A DNA stretch of 64,000 nt. Source: Helicobacter pylori. Lineage in GTDB: Bacteria > Campylobacterota > Campylobacteria > Campylobacterales > Helicobacteraceae. The translations under genes and the position numbers were made by a program. The stretch covers positions 310,001-374,000 of the forward strand of contig NZ_CP051534.1 of assembly GCF_016748675.1 (NCBI RefSeq), in the 5' to 3' direction. Under the pieces are notes generated by a model, which was not told where the DNA came from, ran no database searches, and was given only the letters and a program-made list of their open reading frames with translations. Of this stretch, positions 47,068 to 57,869 are shown piece after piece; position 1 is the stretch's first letter; every line of letters starts with the position of its first letter.

Positions 47068-48771
47068 TTGGATTTAAAGGTATTATTGCAACGGATTGTT
47101 GATTTTTTCATCAAGCTCAATAAAAAGCAAAAAATTGCCCTGATTGCAGCGGGGGTTTTAATCACCGCCTTGCTCGTGTTTTTATTGCTCTATCCTTTTA
47201 AAGAAAAAGACTACGCGCAAGGGGGCTATGGGGTTTTATTTGAAGGATTAGACTCTAGCGATAACGCTTTAATCTTACAGCACCTCCAGCAAAACCAAAT
47301 CCCTTATAAAGTCTCCAAAGACGACACCATTCTCATCCCTAAAGATAAAGTGTATGAAGAAAGGATCACTCTGGCTTCTCAAGGGATCCCTAAAACGAGT
47401 AAAGTGGGCTTTGAAATCTTTGACACTAAAGACTTTGGGGCGACTGATTTTGATCAAAATATCAAACTCATTCGCGCCATTGAGGGCGAATTGTCGCGCA
47501 CGATTGAAAGCTTAAACCCCATTCTTAAAGCCAATGTGCATATTGCAATCCCTAAAGACAGCGTGTTTGTGGCTAAAGAAGTCCCTCCTAGCGCATCAGT
47601 GATGCTCAAACTCAAGCCTGACATGAAGCTTTCACCCACTCAAATTTTAGGGATTAAAAATTTAATCGCTGCAGCTGTGCCTAAACTCACGATAGAAAAT
47701 GTGAAAATCGTGAATGAAAACGGCGAATCAATAGGCGAGGGCGATATATTAGAAAACTCCAAAGAATTAGCCCTAGAGCAATTGCATTACAAACAAAATT
47801 TTGAAAATATTTTAGAAAATAAGATCGTCAATATCTTAGCCCCTATTGTGGGGGGTAAAAACAAGGTGGTCGCAAGGGTCAATGCGGAGTTTGATTTCAG
47901 CCAAAAGAAAAGCACCAAAGAGACTTTTGATCCCAATAATGTTGTAAGGAGCGAGCAAAATTTAGAAGAGAAAAAAGAAGGCGCTTCTAAAAAACAAGTT
48001 GGCGGCGTGCCGGGGGTTGTGAGCAATATCGGGCCTGTGCAAGGATTGAAAGACAATAAAGAGCCAGAAAAATACGAAAAGTCTCAAAACACGACCAATT
48101 ATGAAGTGGGTAAAACCATTAGCGAGATTAAGGGCGAGTTTGGCACTTTAGTGCGCTTGAATGCGGCGGTTGTGGTGGATGGCAGGTATAAAATCGCGCT
48201 TAAAGACGGAGCAAACGCTTTAGAATACGAGCCTTTGAGCGATGAATCGCTTAAAAAAATCAACGCTCTGGTGAAACAAGCCATTGGCTATAATCAAAAT
48301 AGAGGCGATGATGTGGCGGTGAGCAATTTTGAGTTTAACCCTATGGCGCCCCTGCTTGATAACGCTACTTTGAGCGAAAAAATCATGCACAAAACTCAAA
48401 AAATCTTAGGTTCATTCACGCCTTTAATCAAGTATGTTTTGGTGTTTATAGTGCTATTCATTTTCTATAAAAAAGTGATCGTGCCTTTCAGCGAACGCAT
48501 GCTGGAAGTGGTGCCTGATGAAGATAAGGAAGTGAAATCCATGTTTGAAGAAATGGATGAAGAAGAAGATGAGTTGAATAAACTCGGCGATTTGAGGAAA
48601 AAAGTAGAAGATCAATTAGGGCTTAATGCAACCTTTAGCGAAGAAGAAGTAAGATACGAAATTATTTTAGAAAAGATTAGAGGGACCCTTAAAGAGCGTC
48701 CTGATGAAATCGCCATGCTCTTTAAGCTCCTAATCAAAGATGAAATCTCTTCAGACAGCGCGAAAGGTTAA
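47068..48771 (+). CDS. fliF: Flagellar MS-ring protein FliF
   Basis: Inner-membrane ring on which export gate and C-ring assemble. 567 residues: membrane span near 22-45 (IALIAAGVLITALLVFLLLYPF), ring-building motifs (GVLFEGLDSSDNALILQHLQ in two: GVLFEGLDSSD, NALILQHLQ; SRTIESLNPILKANVHIAIP), second span near 455-475 (LIKYVLVFIVLFIFYKKVIV), and a cytoplasmic C-terminal tail that binds FliG. Starts at TTG 47068 (LDLKVLLQRIVDFF). Head of fliF-fliG-fliH-dxs-lepA. Confidence 0.95.
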   Translation: MDLKVLLQRIVDFFIKLNKKQKIALIAAGVLITALLVFLLLYPFKEKDYAQGGYGVLFEGLDSSDNALILQHLQQNQIPYKVSKDDTILIPKDKVYEERITLASQGIPKTSKVGFEIFDTKDFGATDFDQNIKLIRAIEGELSRTIESLNPILKANVHIAIPKDSVFVAKEVPPSASVMLKLKPDMKLSPTQILGIKNLIAAAVPKLTIENVKIVNENGESIGEGDILENSKELALEQLHYKQNFENILENKIVNILAPIVGGKNKVVARVNAEFDFSQKKSTKETFDPNNVVRSEQNLEEKKEGASKKQVGGVPGVVSNIGPVQGLKDNKEPEKYEKSQNTTNYEVGKTISEIKGEFGTLVRLNAAVVVDGRYKIALKDGANALEYEPLSDESLKKINALVKQAIGYNQNRGDDVAVSNFEFNPMAPLLDNATLSEKIMHKTQKILGSFTPLIKYVLVFIVLFIFYKKVIVPFSERMLEVVPDEDKEVKSMFEEMDEEEDELNKLGDLRKKVEDQLGLNATFSEEEVRYEIILEKIRGTLKERPDEIAMLFKLLIKDEISSDSAKG

Positions 48772-48788
48772 AAGATAGAAGGTTAAAA

Positions 48789-49820
48789 ATGGCAACCAAG
48801 CTTACCCCCAAACAAAAGGCTCAATTAGACGAACTTTCCATGAGTGAAAAAATCGCTATTTTACTCATTCAAGTGGGCGAAGACACCACAGGTGAGATTT
48901 TAAGGCATTTAGACATTGACTCCATTACAGAGATTTCTAAGCAAATCGTGCAATTAAACGGCACAGACAAGCAAATCGGCGCGGCGGTTTTAGAGGAATT
49001 TTTTGCGATTTTTCAGTCTAACCAATACATCAATACCGGTGGTTTAGAATACGCCAGAGAGCTTTTAACCAGGACTTTAGGGAGTGAAGAAGCCAGAAAA
49101 GTGATGGACAAACTCACTAAAAGCTTGCAAACGCAAAAAAACTTCGCTTATTTAGGCAAAATCAAGCCCCAACAACTCGCTGATTTCATCATTAACGAAC
49201 ACCCTCAAACCATTGCCTTGATTTTAGCCCACATGGAAGCCCCTAATGCGGCTGAGACTTTGAGCTATTTCCCTGATGAAATGAAAGCCGAGATTTCTAT
49301 TAGAATGGCGAATTTAGGCGAAATATCGCCCCAAGTGGTTAAAAGGGTTTCCACGGTGTTAGAAAACAAACTAGAATCGCTCACCAGTTATAAAATTGAA
49401 GTGGGTGGTTTGAGAGCGGTGGCTGAAATCTTTAACCGCTTAGGCCAAAAGAGCGCTAAAACCACGCTCGCTCGCATTGAAAGCGTGGATAACAAGCTCG
49501 CCGGCGCGATTAAAGAAATGATGTTCACTTTTGAAGACATAGCCAAACTAGACAATTTCGCTATCAGAGAGATTTTAAAAGTGGCGGATAAAAAAGATTT
49601 GTCTTTAGCCTTAAAAACTTCTACCCAAGATTTAACCGATAAATTCTTAAACAACATGAGCAGTAGGGCCGCAGAGCAGTTTGTAGAAGAAATGCAGTAT
49701 TTAGGGGCGGTTAAAATCAAAGATGTGGATGTGGCTCAAAGAAAGATCATTGAAATCGTGCAGAGCTTGCAAGAAAAAGGCGTGATCCAAACCGGTGAAG
49801 AGGAAGATGTCATTGAATAG
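48789..49820 (+). CDS. fliG: Flagellar motor switch protein FliG
   Basis: C-ring protein that couples stator torque and direction switching. 343 residues: N-terminal FliF-binding domain (SMSEKIAILLIQVGEDTTGEIL), middle domain with the EHPQTIALILAHM motif near 137-149, and C-terminal torque helix region (FEDIAKLDNFAIREILK) with its charged residues. Overlaps fliH by 14 bp. Confidence 0.96.
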   Translation: MATKLTPKQKAQLDELSMSEKIAILLIQVGEDTTGEILRHLDIDSITEISKQIVQLNGTDKQIGAAVLEEFFAIFQSNQYINTGGLEYARELLTRTLGSEEARKVMDKLTKSLQTQKNFAYLGKIKPQQLADFIINEHPQTIALILAHMEAPNAAETLSYFPDEMKAEISIRMANLGEISPQVVKRVSTVLENKLESLTSYKIEVGGLRAVAEIFNRLGQKSAKTTLARIESVDNKLAGAIKEMMFTFEDIAKLDNFAIREILKVADKKDLSLALKTSTQDLTDKFLNNMSSRAAEQFVEEMQYLGAVKIKDVDVAQRKIIEIVQSLQEKGVIQTGEEEDVIE

Positions 49821-50586
49821 CCGCAAAAACTTGATCCAAAAAGACCATTTGAATAAGCATGACATTCAAAAATACGAATTTAAGAGCATGGCAAATTTAC
49901 CCCCTAAAACTAATCCTAATGGCATGTCTTTAGAAACGCCTAACCACCCCCAAGAGCCTTTGGAAAAAAAAGCGATAGAAAACGATTTGATTGATTGCTT
50001 GTTGAAAAAAACCGATGAGCTTTCAAGCCATTTAGTGAAATTGCAAATGCAATTTGAAAAAGCCCAAGAAGAGAGCAAAGCTTTGATTGAAAACGCTAAA
50101 AACGACGGCTATAAAATCGGCTTTAAAGAGGGCGAAGAAAAAATGCGTAACGAACTCACTCACAGCGTGAATGAAGAAAAGAACCAGCTTTTGCATGCGA
50201 TCACGGCTTTAGATGAAAAAATGAAAAAATCAGAAGATCATTTAATGGCTTTAGAAAAGGAATTGAGTGCGATTGCGATAGATATAGCTAAAGAAGTGAT
50301 CCTTAAAGAAGTGGAAGACAACAGCCAAAAAGTAGCCCTTGCTTTAGCTGAAGAGCTTTTAAAAAACGTTTTAGACGCAACGGATATTCATCTAAAAGTC
50401 AATCCCTTGGATTACCCTTATTTAAACGAGCGTTTGCAAAACGCTTCCAAAATCAAATTGGAGAGCAATGAGGCTATTTCTAAAGGAGGCGTTATGATCA
50501 CTAGCTCTAATGGGAGTCTTGATGGGAATTTAATGGAGCGCTTTAAAACGCTCAAAGAAAGCGTGTTGGATAATTTTAAGGTGTGA
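49807..50586 (+). CDS. fliH: Flagellar export ATPase regulator FliH
   Basis: Stator-like partner of the FliI export ATPase. 259 residues: disordered N-terminal third, a long coiled coil with the FliH GxxxG-like stretch (NAKNDGYKIGFKEGEEKM) and a C-terminal region related to V-type ATPase E subunits (IAIDIAKEVILKEVEDNSQK). I chose ATG 49807 (MSLNSRKN), inside fliG's end with GAAGAGGAAG upstream, over the GTG at 49795. Ends overlapping dxs. Confidence 0.9.
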   Translation: MSLNSRKNLIQKDHLNKHDIQKYEFKSMANLPPKTNPNGMSLETPNHPQEPLEKKAIENDLIDCLLKKTDELSSHLVKLQMQFEKAQEESKALIENAKNDGYKIGFKEGEEKMRNELTHSVNEEKNQLLHAITALDEKMKKSEDHLMALEKELSAIAIDIAKEVILKEVEDNSQKVALALAEELLKNVLDATDIHLKVNPLDYPYLNERLQNASKIKLESNEAISKGGVMITSSNGSLDGNLMERFKTLKESVLDNFKV

Positions 50587-52439
50587 TTTTGCAAAATAAA
50601 ACTTTTGATTTAAACCCTAATGATATTGCAGGCTTGGAGTTGGTGTGTCAGACGCTACGGGAGCGTATTTTAGAAGTGGTGAGCGCTAATGGGGGGCATT
50701 TAAGCTCTTCTTTAGGGGCTGTGGAGCTGATTGTAGGCATGCATGCCTTATTTGATTGCCAAAAAAACCCTTTCATTTTTGACACTTCGCACCAAGCTTA
50801 CGCCCACAAGCTCTTAACCGGGCGCTTTGAAAGCTTTAGCACTTTAAGGCAATTTCAAGGTTTGAGCGGCTTTACTAAACCCAGCGAGAGCGCATACGAT
50901 TATTTCATCGCTGGGCATAGTTCCACTTCAGTGTCCATAGGCGTGGGGGTGGCTAAAGCTTTTTGTTTGAAACAAGCGCTAGGCATGCCTATCGCTTTAT
51001 TAGGCGATGGGAGTATTAGTGCAGGGATTTTTTATGAAGCCTTAAACGAACTGGGCGATAGGAAATACCCCATGATCATGATTTTGAACGATAATGAAAT
51101 GAGTATCAGCACGCCTATTGGCGCTTTATCCAAAGCCCTTAGCCAGCTGATGAAAGGCCCGTTTTACCAGTCTTTCCGCTCTAAAGTTAAAAAAATCTTA
51201 AGCACCTTACCTGAAAGCGTGAATTACTTAGCGAGCCGTTTTGAAGAATCTTTTAAACTCATCACCCCGGGCGTGTTTTTTGAAGAATTGGGCATTAATT
51301 ATATAGGGCCTATTAACGGGCATGATTTGAGCGCGATTATTGAAACCTTGAAATTAGCCAAAGAGCTTAAAGAACCGGTGCTAATCCATGCGCAAACCTT
51401 AAAAGGTAAAGGCTATAAAATCGCTGAAGGGCGCTATGAAAAATGGCATGGGGTGGGGCCTTTTGATTTGGATACCGGCTTGTCTAAAAAATCCAAAAGC
51501 GCGATTTTATCGCCCACTGAAGCGTATTCTAACACCCTTTTAGAATTGGCCAAGAAAGATGAAAAAATCGTAGGCGTAACCGCTGCGATGCCTAGCGGTA
51601 CAGGGTTAGACAAACTCATTGACGCTTACCCTTTGCGCTTTTTTGATGTCGCTATCGCTGAACAACACGCCCTAACTTCTAGCAGCGCTATGGCTAAAGA
51701 GGGGTTTAAACCTTTTGTGAGCATCTATTCTACTTTTTTGCAAAGGGCTTATGATTCTATTGTGCATGACGCTTGCATTTCTAGCTTGCCGATTAAATTA
51801 GCCATTGATAGGGCCGGGATTGTGGGCGAAGATGGCGAGACGCACCAAGGGCTTTTAGACGTTTCGTATTTGCGCTCTATCCCTAACATGGTCATTTTTG
51901 CCCCACGAGACAATGAGACTTTAAAAAACGCCGTGTATTTTGCCAATGAACACGATTCAAGCCCTTGCGCGTTCCGCTACCCTAGGGGGTCGTTTGCACT
52001 AAAAGAGGGGGTTTTTGAGCCTAGCGGTTTTGTTTTGGGCCAAAGCGAATTGTTGAAAAAAGAGGGCGAAATTTTACTCATAGGCTATGGTAATGGTGTG
52101 GGGCGGGCGCATTTGGTCCAACTGGCTTTAAAAGAAAAAAACATAGAATGCGCGCTTTTGGATCTCAGGTTTTTAAAGCCTTTAGATCCAAATTTAAGCG
52201 CGATTATTGCCCCTTATCAAAAGCTCTATGTTTTTAGCGATAATTACAAGCTTGGGGGGGTGGCTAGCACGATTTTAGAGTTTTTGAGCGAACAAAATAT
52301 TTTAAAGCCTGTTAAAAGCTTTGAAATCATGGATGAATTTATCATGCATGGGAACACCGCTTTAGTGGAAAAATCCTTAGGCTTAGACACAGAGAGTTTG
52401 ACTGACGCTATTTTAAAAGATTTAGGACAAGAGAGATGA
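50583..52439 (+). CDS. dxs: 1-deoxy-D-xylulose-5-phosphate synthase
   Basis: First enzyme of the MEP isoprenoid pathway, condensing pyruvate and glyceraldehyde-3-phosphate. 618 residues: TPP-binding [18 protein letters not shown] near 140-157, and the transketolase pyrimidine domain with the catalytic Glu in [12 protein letters not shown] near 356 and [19 protein letters not shown] near 413. Start GTG 50583 overlaps the fliH stop (GTGA); TTG 50589 is possible. Embedded between flagellar genes and lepA with overlaps at both ends. Confidence 0.95.
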   Translation: MILQNKTFDLNPNDIAGLELVCQTLRERILEVVSANGGHLSSSLGAVELIVGMHALFDCQKNPFIFDTSHQAYAHKLLTGRFESFSTLRQFQGLSGFTKPSESAYDYFIAGHSSTSVSIGVGVAKAFCLKQALGMPIALLGDGSISAGIFYEALNELGDRKYPMIMILNDNEMSISTPIGALSKALSQLMKGPFYQSFRSKVKKILSTLPESVNYLASRFEESFKLITPGVFFEELGINYIGPINGHDLSAIIETLKLAKELKEPVLIHAQTLKGKGYKIAEGRYEKWHGVGPFDLDTGLSKKSKSAILSPTEAYSNTLLELAKKDEKIVGVTAAMPSGTGLDKLIDAYPLRFFDVAIAEQHALTSSSAMAKEGFKPFVSIYSTFLQRAYDSIVHDACISSLPIKLAIDRAGIVGEDGETHQGLLDVSYLRSIPNMVIFAPRDNETLKNAVYFANEHDSSPCAFRYPRGSFALKEGVFEPSGFVLGQSELLKKEGEILLIGYGNGVGRAHLVQLALKEKNIECALLDLRFLKPLDPNLSAIIAPYQKLYVFSDNYKLGGVASTILEFLSEQNILKPVKSFEIMDEFIMHGNTALVEKSLGLDTESLTDAILKDLGQER

Positions 52440-54250
52440 AAGAAAAGACGCCTACGCCAATGAAAAATATCCGCAATTTTTCCATTATCGCTCACATTGA
52501 CCATGGTAAAAGCACTTTAGCGGATTGTTTGATTGCTGAATGCAACGCTATCAGTAACAGAGAAATGACCAGCCAAGTGATGGACACTATGGATATTGAA
52601 AAAGAAAGGGGCATTACGATTAAGGCTCAAAGCGTGCGCCTAAATTACACGCTTAAGGGGGAGGATTATGTTTTAAACCTCATTGACACCCCAGGGCATG
52701 TGGATTTCAGCTATGAAGTGTCGCGCTCTTTGTGTTCATGCGAAGGGGCGTTATTGGTAGTGGATGCCACTCAAGGCGTGGAAGCGCAAACCATTGCGAA
52801 TGTTTATATCGCTTTAGACAATAATTTAGAAATTTTACCGGTGATCAATAAAATTGATTTGCCTAATGCGAATGTTTTAGAAGTCAAACAGGATATAGAA
52901 GACACGATAGGGATTGATTGCTCTGGCGCTAATGAAGTGAGCGCTAAAGCTAGGCTTGGCATTAAAGATTTGTTAGAAAAAATCATTACCACCATTCCTG
53001 CCCCTAGCGGTGATCCTAACGCTCCCTTAAAAGCGCTCATTTATGATTCATGGTTTGACAATTATTTAGGGGCGTTAGCGTTAGTGCGTATCATGGATGG
53101 GAGCATCAATACCGAGCAAGAAATTTTAGTGATGGGGACGGGTAAAAGACATGGCGTTTTAGGGCTATACTACCCTAACCCTTTGAAAAAGATCCCCACC
53201 AAAAGTTTAGAATGCGGCGAGATTGGCATTGTGAGTTTAGGGCTAAAAAGCGTTACGGATATTGCGGTGGGTGATACGCTCACAGACGCTAAAAACCCTA
53301 CCCCTAAACCCATTGAAGGCTTTATGCCGGCTAAACCCTTTGTTTTTGCGGGGCTTTACCCTATAGAAACGGACCGGTTTGAAGATTTAAGAGAAGCGTT
53401 ATTGAAGCTCCAGCTTAACGATTGCGCTTTAAATTTTGAGCCTGAAAGCTCGGTGGCGCTTGGCTTTGGCTTTAGGGTGGGCTTTTTAGGGTTATTGCAC
53501 ATGGAAGTGATCAAAGAAAGGCTGGAAAGGGAATTTGGCCTTAACTTAATCGCTACCGCTCCCACGGTGGTGTATGAAGTGCATTTGATGGATAATAGCA
53601 TCAAATACGTCCAAAACCCTAGCGAATTGCCCCCTGAAAATCATATCGCTTGCATCAAAGAGCCTTTTGTGAGGGCGACAATCATCACGCCGAGCGAATT
53701 TTTGGGTAATTTAATGCAGTTATTGAACAATAAAAGAGGCATTCAAGAAAAAATGGAATATTTAAACCAGTCTCGTGTCATGCTCACTTATTCATTGCCG
53801 AGCAATGAAATTGTGATGGATTTTTATGACAAACTCAAATCTTGCACGAAAGGGTATGCGAGCTTTGATTATGAGCCGATAGAAAACAGAGAGGCTCATT
53901 TGGTGAAGTTGGATGTGAGGGTGGCAGGCGATGTGGTGGATGCGCTTTCTATCATTATAGATAAAAACAAGGCATATGAAAAGGGGCGAGCTTTAGTGGA
54001 AACGATGAAAGAGCTTATCCCAAGACAGCTTTTTGAAGTCGCTATCCAAGCGAGCGTGGGGAATAAAATCATCGCCAGAGAGACGATCAAATCTGTCGGT
54101 AAGAATGTAACGGCTAAGTGCTATGGGGGCGATATTACACGAAAAAGAAAACTTTTAGAAAAGCAAAAAGAGGGCAAAAAACGCATGAAAGCTATCGGTA
54201 AAGTGGAACTTCCCCAAGAAGCGTTTTTGGCGATATTAAAGATTGATTAG
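52436..54250 (+). CDS. lepA: Elongation factor 4 (LepA)
   Basis: Ribosomal back-translocase/biogenesis GTPase. 604 residues: P-loop [13 protein letters not shown] near residue 17-29, G3 [16 protein letters not shown] near 86-101, NKIDLPNA near 140, and the LepA-specific C-terminal domain ([20 protein letters not shown]). Overlaps dxs by 4 bp (ATGA). ATG 52436 gives an eight-residue extension before the canonical [13 protein letters not shown], so 52460 is an alternative start. Confidence 0.96.
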   Translation: MKEKTPTPMKNIRNFSIIAHIDHGKSTLADCLIAECNAISNREMTSQVMDTMDIEKERGITIKAQSVRLNYTLKGEDYVLNLIDTPGHVDFSYEVSRSLCSCEGALLVVDATQGVEAQTIANVYIALDNNLEILPVINKIDLPNANVLEVKQDIEDTIGIDCSGANEVSAKARLGIKDLLEKIITTIPAPSGDPNAPLKALIYDSWFDNYLGALALVRIMDGSINTEQEILVMGTGKRHGVLGLYYPNPLKKIPTKSLECGEIGIVSLGLKSVTDIAVGDTLTDAKNPTPKPIEGFMPAKPFVFAGLYPIETDRFEDLREALLKLQLNDCALNFEPESSVALGFGFRVGFLGLLHMEVIKERLEREFGLNLIATAPTVVYEVHLMDNSIKYVQNPSELPPENHIACIKEPFVRATIITPSEFLGNLMQLLNNKRGIQEKMEYLNQSRVMLTYSLPSNEIVMDFYDKLKSCTKGYASFDYEPIENREAHLVKLDVRVAGDVVDALSIIIDKNKAYEKGRALVETMKELIPRQLFEVAIQASVGNKIIARETIKSVGKNVTAKCYGGDITRKRKLLEKQKEGKKRMKAIGKVELPQEAFLAILKID

Positions 54251-54264
54251 GCGATTTAACTTCT

Positions 54265-55025
54265 ATGGCAAAACATAAGAACTATGAAATTTTAAATCTC
54301 ATAGGCTATGCTTTGGCGAAATTTGATAATGATTTTATTAAAGAATTTGGCTTTTCTACTAAAAATGCTTTTTTTGAATATTGCGTCCAAATCGGCTTGG
54401 CTGAAACGACTGGCGTTATCAAAAATCGCATGGATTTATTTGATTATTTTTTTCCTAACAAACGCAAAGGCTGGTGGCAAAAAGGCGATACCTATATCCA
54501 TAGAAAATTATGGATTGATAGCTTGTTTAAAGATGAAGACGCTAAAGGTTTTTAGCCATATTGTGAAATGGTTTTTGCAAGAACAATACGGAATCAAAGA
54601 TTTAGGCATTACCCCTAACGCTTACCTTAAAACCCGCTATAAAAGCATGCAAGAAACGGGTTTAGAAGCCGAATTGTATTTTTTAAACCACTATAAAAAC
54701 ATCAAAATATTCTCTTGTGGGCATTTAAAAGACATGCGTCTTTTTGGCGATGGGTATGACTTCTATAATTCAAACTAACAAGCAGGCGTTTTTAGTGGAA
54801 GTTAAGGGGATTAGAGAAAAGCAAGGGACATTGAGGTTGACCCAAAAAGAATACGAACAAGCGCAAACTTATAGCCATGATTATGTGCTTGTGGTGGTAT
54901 TGAATTTGAGTGAAAAACCCTATCTTTTGTCTATCGCTAACCCCTTAAAGCATTTAGAATTTAAGGCATGCGAGAGGAAGCAAAAAAGCATTTTAGAATA
55001 CCACTTAATAGGGCAAATAAAATAG
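54265..55025 (+). pseudogene. DUF3883-like protein gene with two frameshifts
   Basis: Three collinear pieces in successive frames make one protein. Piece one (54265-about 54545) reads MAKHKNYEILNLIGYALAKF to LWIDSLFKDEDAK. Piece two (about 54550-54765) reads VFSHIVKWFLQEQYG to LFGDGYDFY. Piece three (to 55025) reads IQTNKQAFLVEVKGI, TLRLTQKEYEQAQTY and VLVVVLNLSEKPYLL. The DGYDF...FLVEVKG block is the DUF3883 signature, a PD-(D/E)XK-like nuclease-type domain often found in defence or helicase-linked proteins. Break one is at the T-run of GGTTTTTAG (54547-54555), break two at CTATAATTC (about 54762-54768) where one A appears extra. 14 bp after lepA. Confidence 0.7.
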
Positions 55026-55724
55026 CTTCACAAAGAGCTTATCGCAACTCCAACACTATAAAGAGAATTGGCAAATTTTGATTGACTTGGCGTTGGAGTA
55101 AGAATATAAAACTACATTCACAAACAAGAAAAAAGATTTCTTTAGATATAGTGTTGGTTATGCCAAAAAGATAAAATCAAATTAGAAAAGAATGACTTGC
55201 TAAAGATTGGTGGAAGCAGAAAGAAAATTTTTAAAAGCTTTTAAAATGGCTCTATCTTAAAATGAACGCTGATAGTCAAGTGGGTAATCAAAAAACTTGA
55301 TTGGGGCGATAAAAACATTAAGGGAATTAGAAACCATTGCGACACTCTCTAATCATTACAGAGATGACACCGACTGTAGCACCTCAAACCTTAATGGGAA
55401 TATCCTACCACAAACGAGCTTAAAACGCAAGAGCCATAACAAGAAAAATGGGGGCGTTTGCTTACAGAATACCACAAAAAAGAGCGTTTTAAACAACAAA
55501 CGAAATAATTAAAATTGAATCATTGTTGAATAGTTAGCGGCTATAAAGAGAAGCTTGCGTTACCGTCTACTTTGCAAGCGATTACAAAAGAAAAGGCATT
55601 TAATTCTTTAAACTCTTTTAAAACTAATGTTATACAAAAAAGATTAACAAGGCTTTTAAAAAGCGTTATCAGGGAGTTAGGGTATCGCAAAAACCCTCCT
55701 ATGGATTTTAAAATCGCCAAAAGT
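55026..55724. other. Decayed intergenic region with short coding-like scraps
   Basis: No intact gene. Short open stretches in several plus-strand frames look like former coding sequence. Examples are SQLQHYKENWQILIDLALE near 55040-55100, IKTLRELETIATLSNHYRDD near 55303-55362, and an open frame to about 55785 with ITKEKAFNSLNSFKTN and LLKSVIRELGYRKN near 55578-55690. I recognise none of them. The region separates lepA from the flgG-type gene and is a likely breakpoint scar. Confidence 0.5.
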
Positions 55725-56534
55725 TTAAGCTTTTGTAGCGAGTTTGTTGATCGCTTCAGCGTTCATGTCATCTTGATGGGTTTTTAGCACTTTAGAATAC
55801 ATGTCCAAAAAGCGGTTGATTTCAATTAAAGCGCTCATCTCACGCACTGCATTGACATTGCTTTTTTCTAGCATGTATTGTTTTAACGCGCCAGAGTCAG
55901 AGACTTGATGGACGCCTTCGCCCTGATAAGTATAAAGGTTTTGCCCTATTTTTTTAAGGTTTTTAGGTTCGCTAAAACTCACTAAAGCTAACGCGCCCGC
56001 TTGAATTTGGGCTTCATTATCCCTAAAAGTGATTCCACCATTTTGATCCACTTCAATTTCAGCGTTAGGCATGAGCATGATCCCTCCTTTTTCGTTCAAG
56101 CCAGAGCGTGAAAGCACCTTAAAGCCATTAAGAGTTACTAAAAAGCCGTCTTTATCCACGCTAAAATGCCCGTCTCTGGTATAAGCGACGCCCTCATCAG
56201 TTTGTATCGCAAAATAGAGATTAGGGCTTGTTAGGGCAAAATCTAGGGGGTTATGCGTTCCTTCAAACGCGCCAAGGCTCCTATCCGTATAGATTTCTGA
56301 TAGAATAGGCACACGATTGAGATTGCGGTTTAAATACTTCGCGCTCGCTTTAGTTTGATCTTCTAAGGGCAGTTGCTCTCGGTATTGTTGGTAAAGCCTT
56401 AAAAAATCGCCTGTAATTGCATCGTCTCTTTTAAAGCCATTGGTGTTTAAATTAGCTAAATTATTAGAAGTTAAATCCAAGCGGTTAAATTGTGTCGCCA
56501 TAGCTCCCGTGGCCGCATAATACCCATTTTGCAT
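55725..56534 (-). CDS. flgG: Flagellar rod protein, FlgG/FlgF type
   Basis: Rod component crossing the periplasm, exported by the flagellar system. 269 residues: N-terminal MQNGYYAATGAMATQFNRLD and the rod/hook signature LTSNNLANLNTNGFKRDDA near 25-43; central TDEGVAYTRDGHFSVDKDGFL; C-terminal EMSALIEINRFLDMYSKVLK helix. H. pylori has two flgG-like genes (HP1092 and HP1585); this matches HP1092, which may fill the FlgF role. A -10-like TTGCTATAAT lies just upstream on the minus strand (about 56560-56569), and AAGGA precedes the ATG. Confidence 0.88.
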   Translation of the reverse strand: MQNGYYAATGAMATQFNRLDLTSNNLANLNTNGFKRDDAITGDFLRLYQQYREQLPLEDQTKASAKYLNRNLNRVPILSEIYTDRSLGAFEGTHNPLDFALTSPNLYFAIQTDEGVAYTRDGHFSVDKDGFLVTLNGFKVLSRSGLNEKGGIMLMPNAEIEVDQNGGITFRDNEAQIQAGALALVSFSEPKNLKKIGQNLYTYQGEGVHQVSDSGALKQYMLEKSNVNAVREMSALIEINRFLDMYSKVLKTHQDDMNAEAINKLATKA

Positions 56535-56588
56535 GCAAATAATCCTTTTAAAAGGAAAGATTATAGCAAAAATTAAATAAAAACAGAT

Positions 56589-57869
56589 TCATTCCAAATA
56601 GGTTTTTTTAGGGAATATGATAACCATAACCATAAAGATAACAATACTAAACATGACATAGCCCACAAACCCCCATTCAAAACCATGTTGTTTGAACTCT
56701 AACGCTACATAACTCGCGCTCCCTCCAAAAAGCGCATTCGCAATCGCATAGGCCAAACCCACGCCAAGTGCTCGCACATGTTCAGGGAATAATTCCGCCT
56801 TAATGACCCCAGCAATGCAAGTGTAAAAACTCATGCTGCTCAATGCGAGTATTTCATAAAATAGGGCTTCATACACACCAGTGGCATGCTTGATACCATA
56901 AAAGACAACGGGCGTTACAATAAGCCCTGTGATAGCAAAAACCATCAGCATTTGGGTGCGTTTGATTTTATCTGCAAGCATCCCGCATAAGGGCTGTAAG
57001 AAGATAAAATAAGAGAGCGCTAAAAGCATGATGAAACTGCTTTCTTTGGGGCTGAATGATGAGCTGTTGGTTAAAAAGATTTTTAAATACACCGTAAAAG
57101 TATAAAAACACAAACTCCCTCCCATAGTGAGTCCAAAGACTATCATTAAGGCCTTTTTATGGTTGAGCAATTCCTTCAAACTGCCTCTTTGGGTTTCTTC
57201 TTTAATAGTGGTTTTGGGAGTTGTTTTGCTATCCATGGTTTCTTCCATGATATTTCTTAAAAAAAGAGAGAGTAGGGCTAATATACCCCCTAAAGCGAAT
57301 AAATAACGCCAAGCAAACGCGCTGATTTGCTCATGCGTGTAAATATTTTCAACGATAAAAAGTGAAAAAATAGCTAAGAGTTGCCCTCCAACTAAAGTTA
57401 CATATTGAAAAGAGCCATAAAAACCTTTTTTACCATTCTTGCCTAATTCAGAGAGGTAAGTAGCGACCACGCCATATTCGCCTCCCACGCTAAAACCCTG
57501 TAAAAGCCTGGCTAATAATAAAAACAAGAACGCCCATTCCCCTACGATTTCTTTAGTGGGGAGCAATGCAAGCATGAAAGAGCCTAGCGCCATAAGGATA
57601 ATGGAATACACCATAGAAGTTTTACGCCCCTTTTTATCCCCCAATTTACCAAAAAACAAACTCCCCAAAGGGCGCATGAAAAACCCTAGCATAAAAACCA
57701 AAAAAGCTGAGATGAGCGCTAAAGTGGGGTCGTTCGTGTGGGTAAATTCCTTAGCAAAATAAGGAGCGAGAAACGCATAAGCGTAAAAGTCATACCATTC
57801 CACTAAATTACCTGAACTAGCGGCTAAAAGGGATTTTAAGGGTTTTTTGGTGGCGGTTTGGGGGCTCAT
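56589..57869 (-). CDS. kgtP: MFS alpha-ketoglutarate/dicarboxylate permease
   Basis: 426 residues, about 12 membrane spans, metabolite:H+ symporter subfamily: SSGNLVEWYDFYAYAFLAPYFA at the N-terminus (EWYDF is the family hallmark), FFGKLGDKKGRKTSMVYSI, LQGFSVGGEYGVVATYLSEL in two parts (LQGFSVGGEYGV, ATYLSEL) and AELFPEHVRALGVGLAYAIAN. Brings in alpha-ketoglutarate or a related dicarboxylate, feeding H. pylori's modified TCA branch. Single-gene unit. HP1091. Confidence 0.9.
   Translation of the reverse strand: MSPQTATKKPLKSLLAASSGNLVEWYDFYAYAFLAPYFAKEFTHTNDPTLALISAFLVFMLGFFMRPLGSLFFGKLGDKKGRKTSMVYSIILMALGSFMLALLPTKEIVGEWAFLFLLLARLLQGFSVGGEYGVVATYLSELGKNGKKGFYGSFQYVTLVGGQLLAIFSLFIVENIYTHEQISAFAWRYLFALGGILALLSLFLRNIMEETMDSKTTPKTTIKEETQRGSLKELLNHKKALMIVFGLTMGGSLCFYTFTVYLKIFLTNSSSFSPKESSFIMLLALSYFIFLQPLCGMLADKIKRTQMLMVFAITGLIVTPVVFYGIKHATGVYEALFYEILALSSMSFYTCIAGVIKAELFPEHVRALGVGLAYAIANALFGGSASYVALEFKQHGFEWGFVGYVMFSIVIFMVMVIIFPKKTYLE

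Noticed and set aside
55297..55512. 71-residue ORF in the debris region as a gene
   Set aside because: No ribosome site, low-complexity basic tail, and no recognisable family; treated as scrap.
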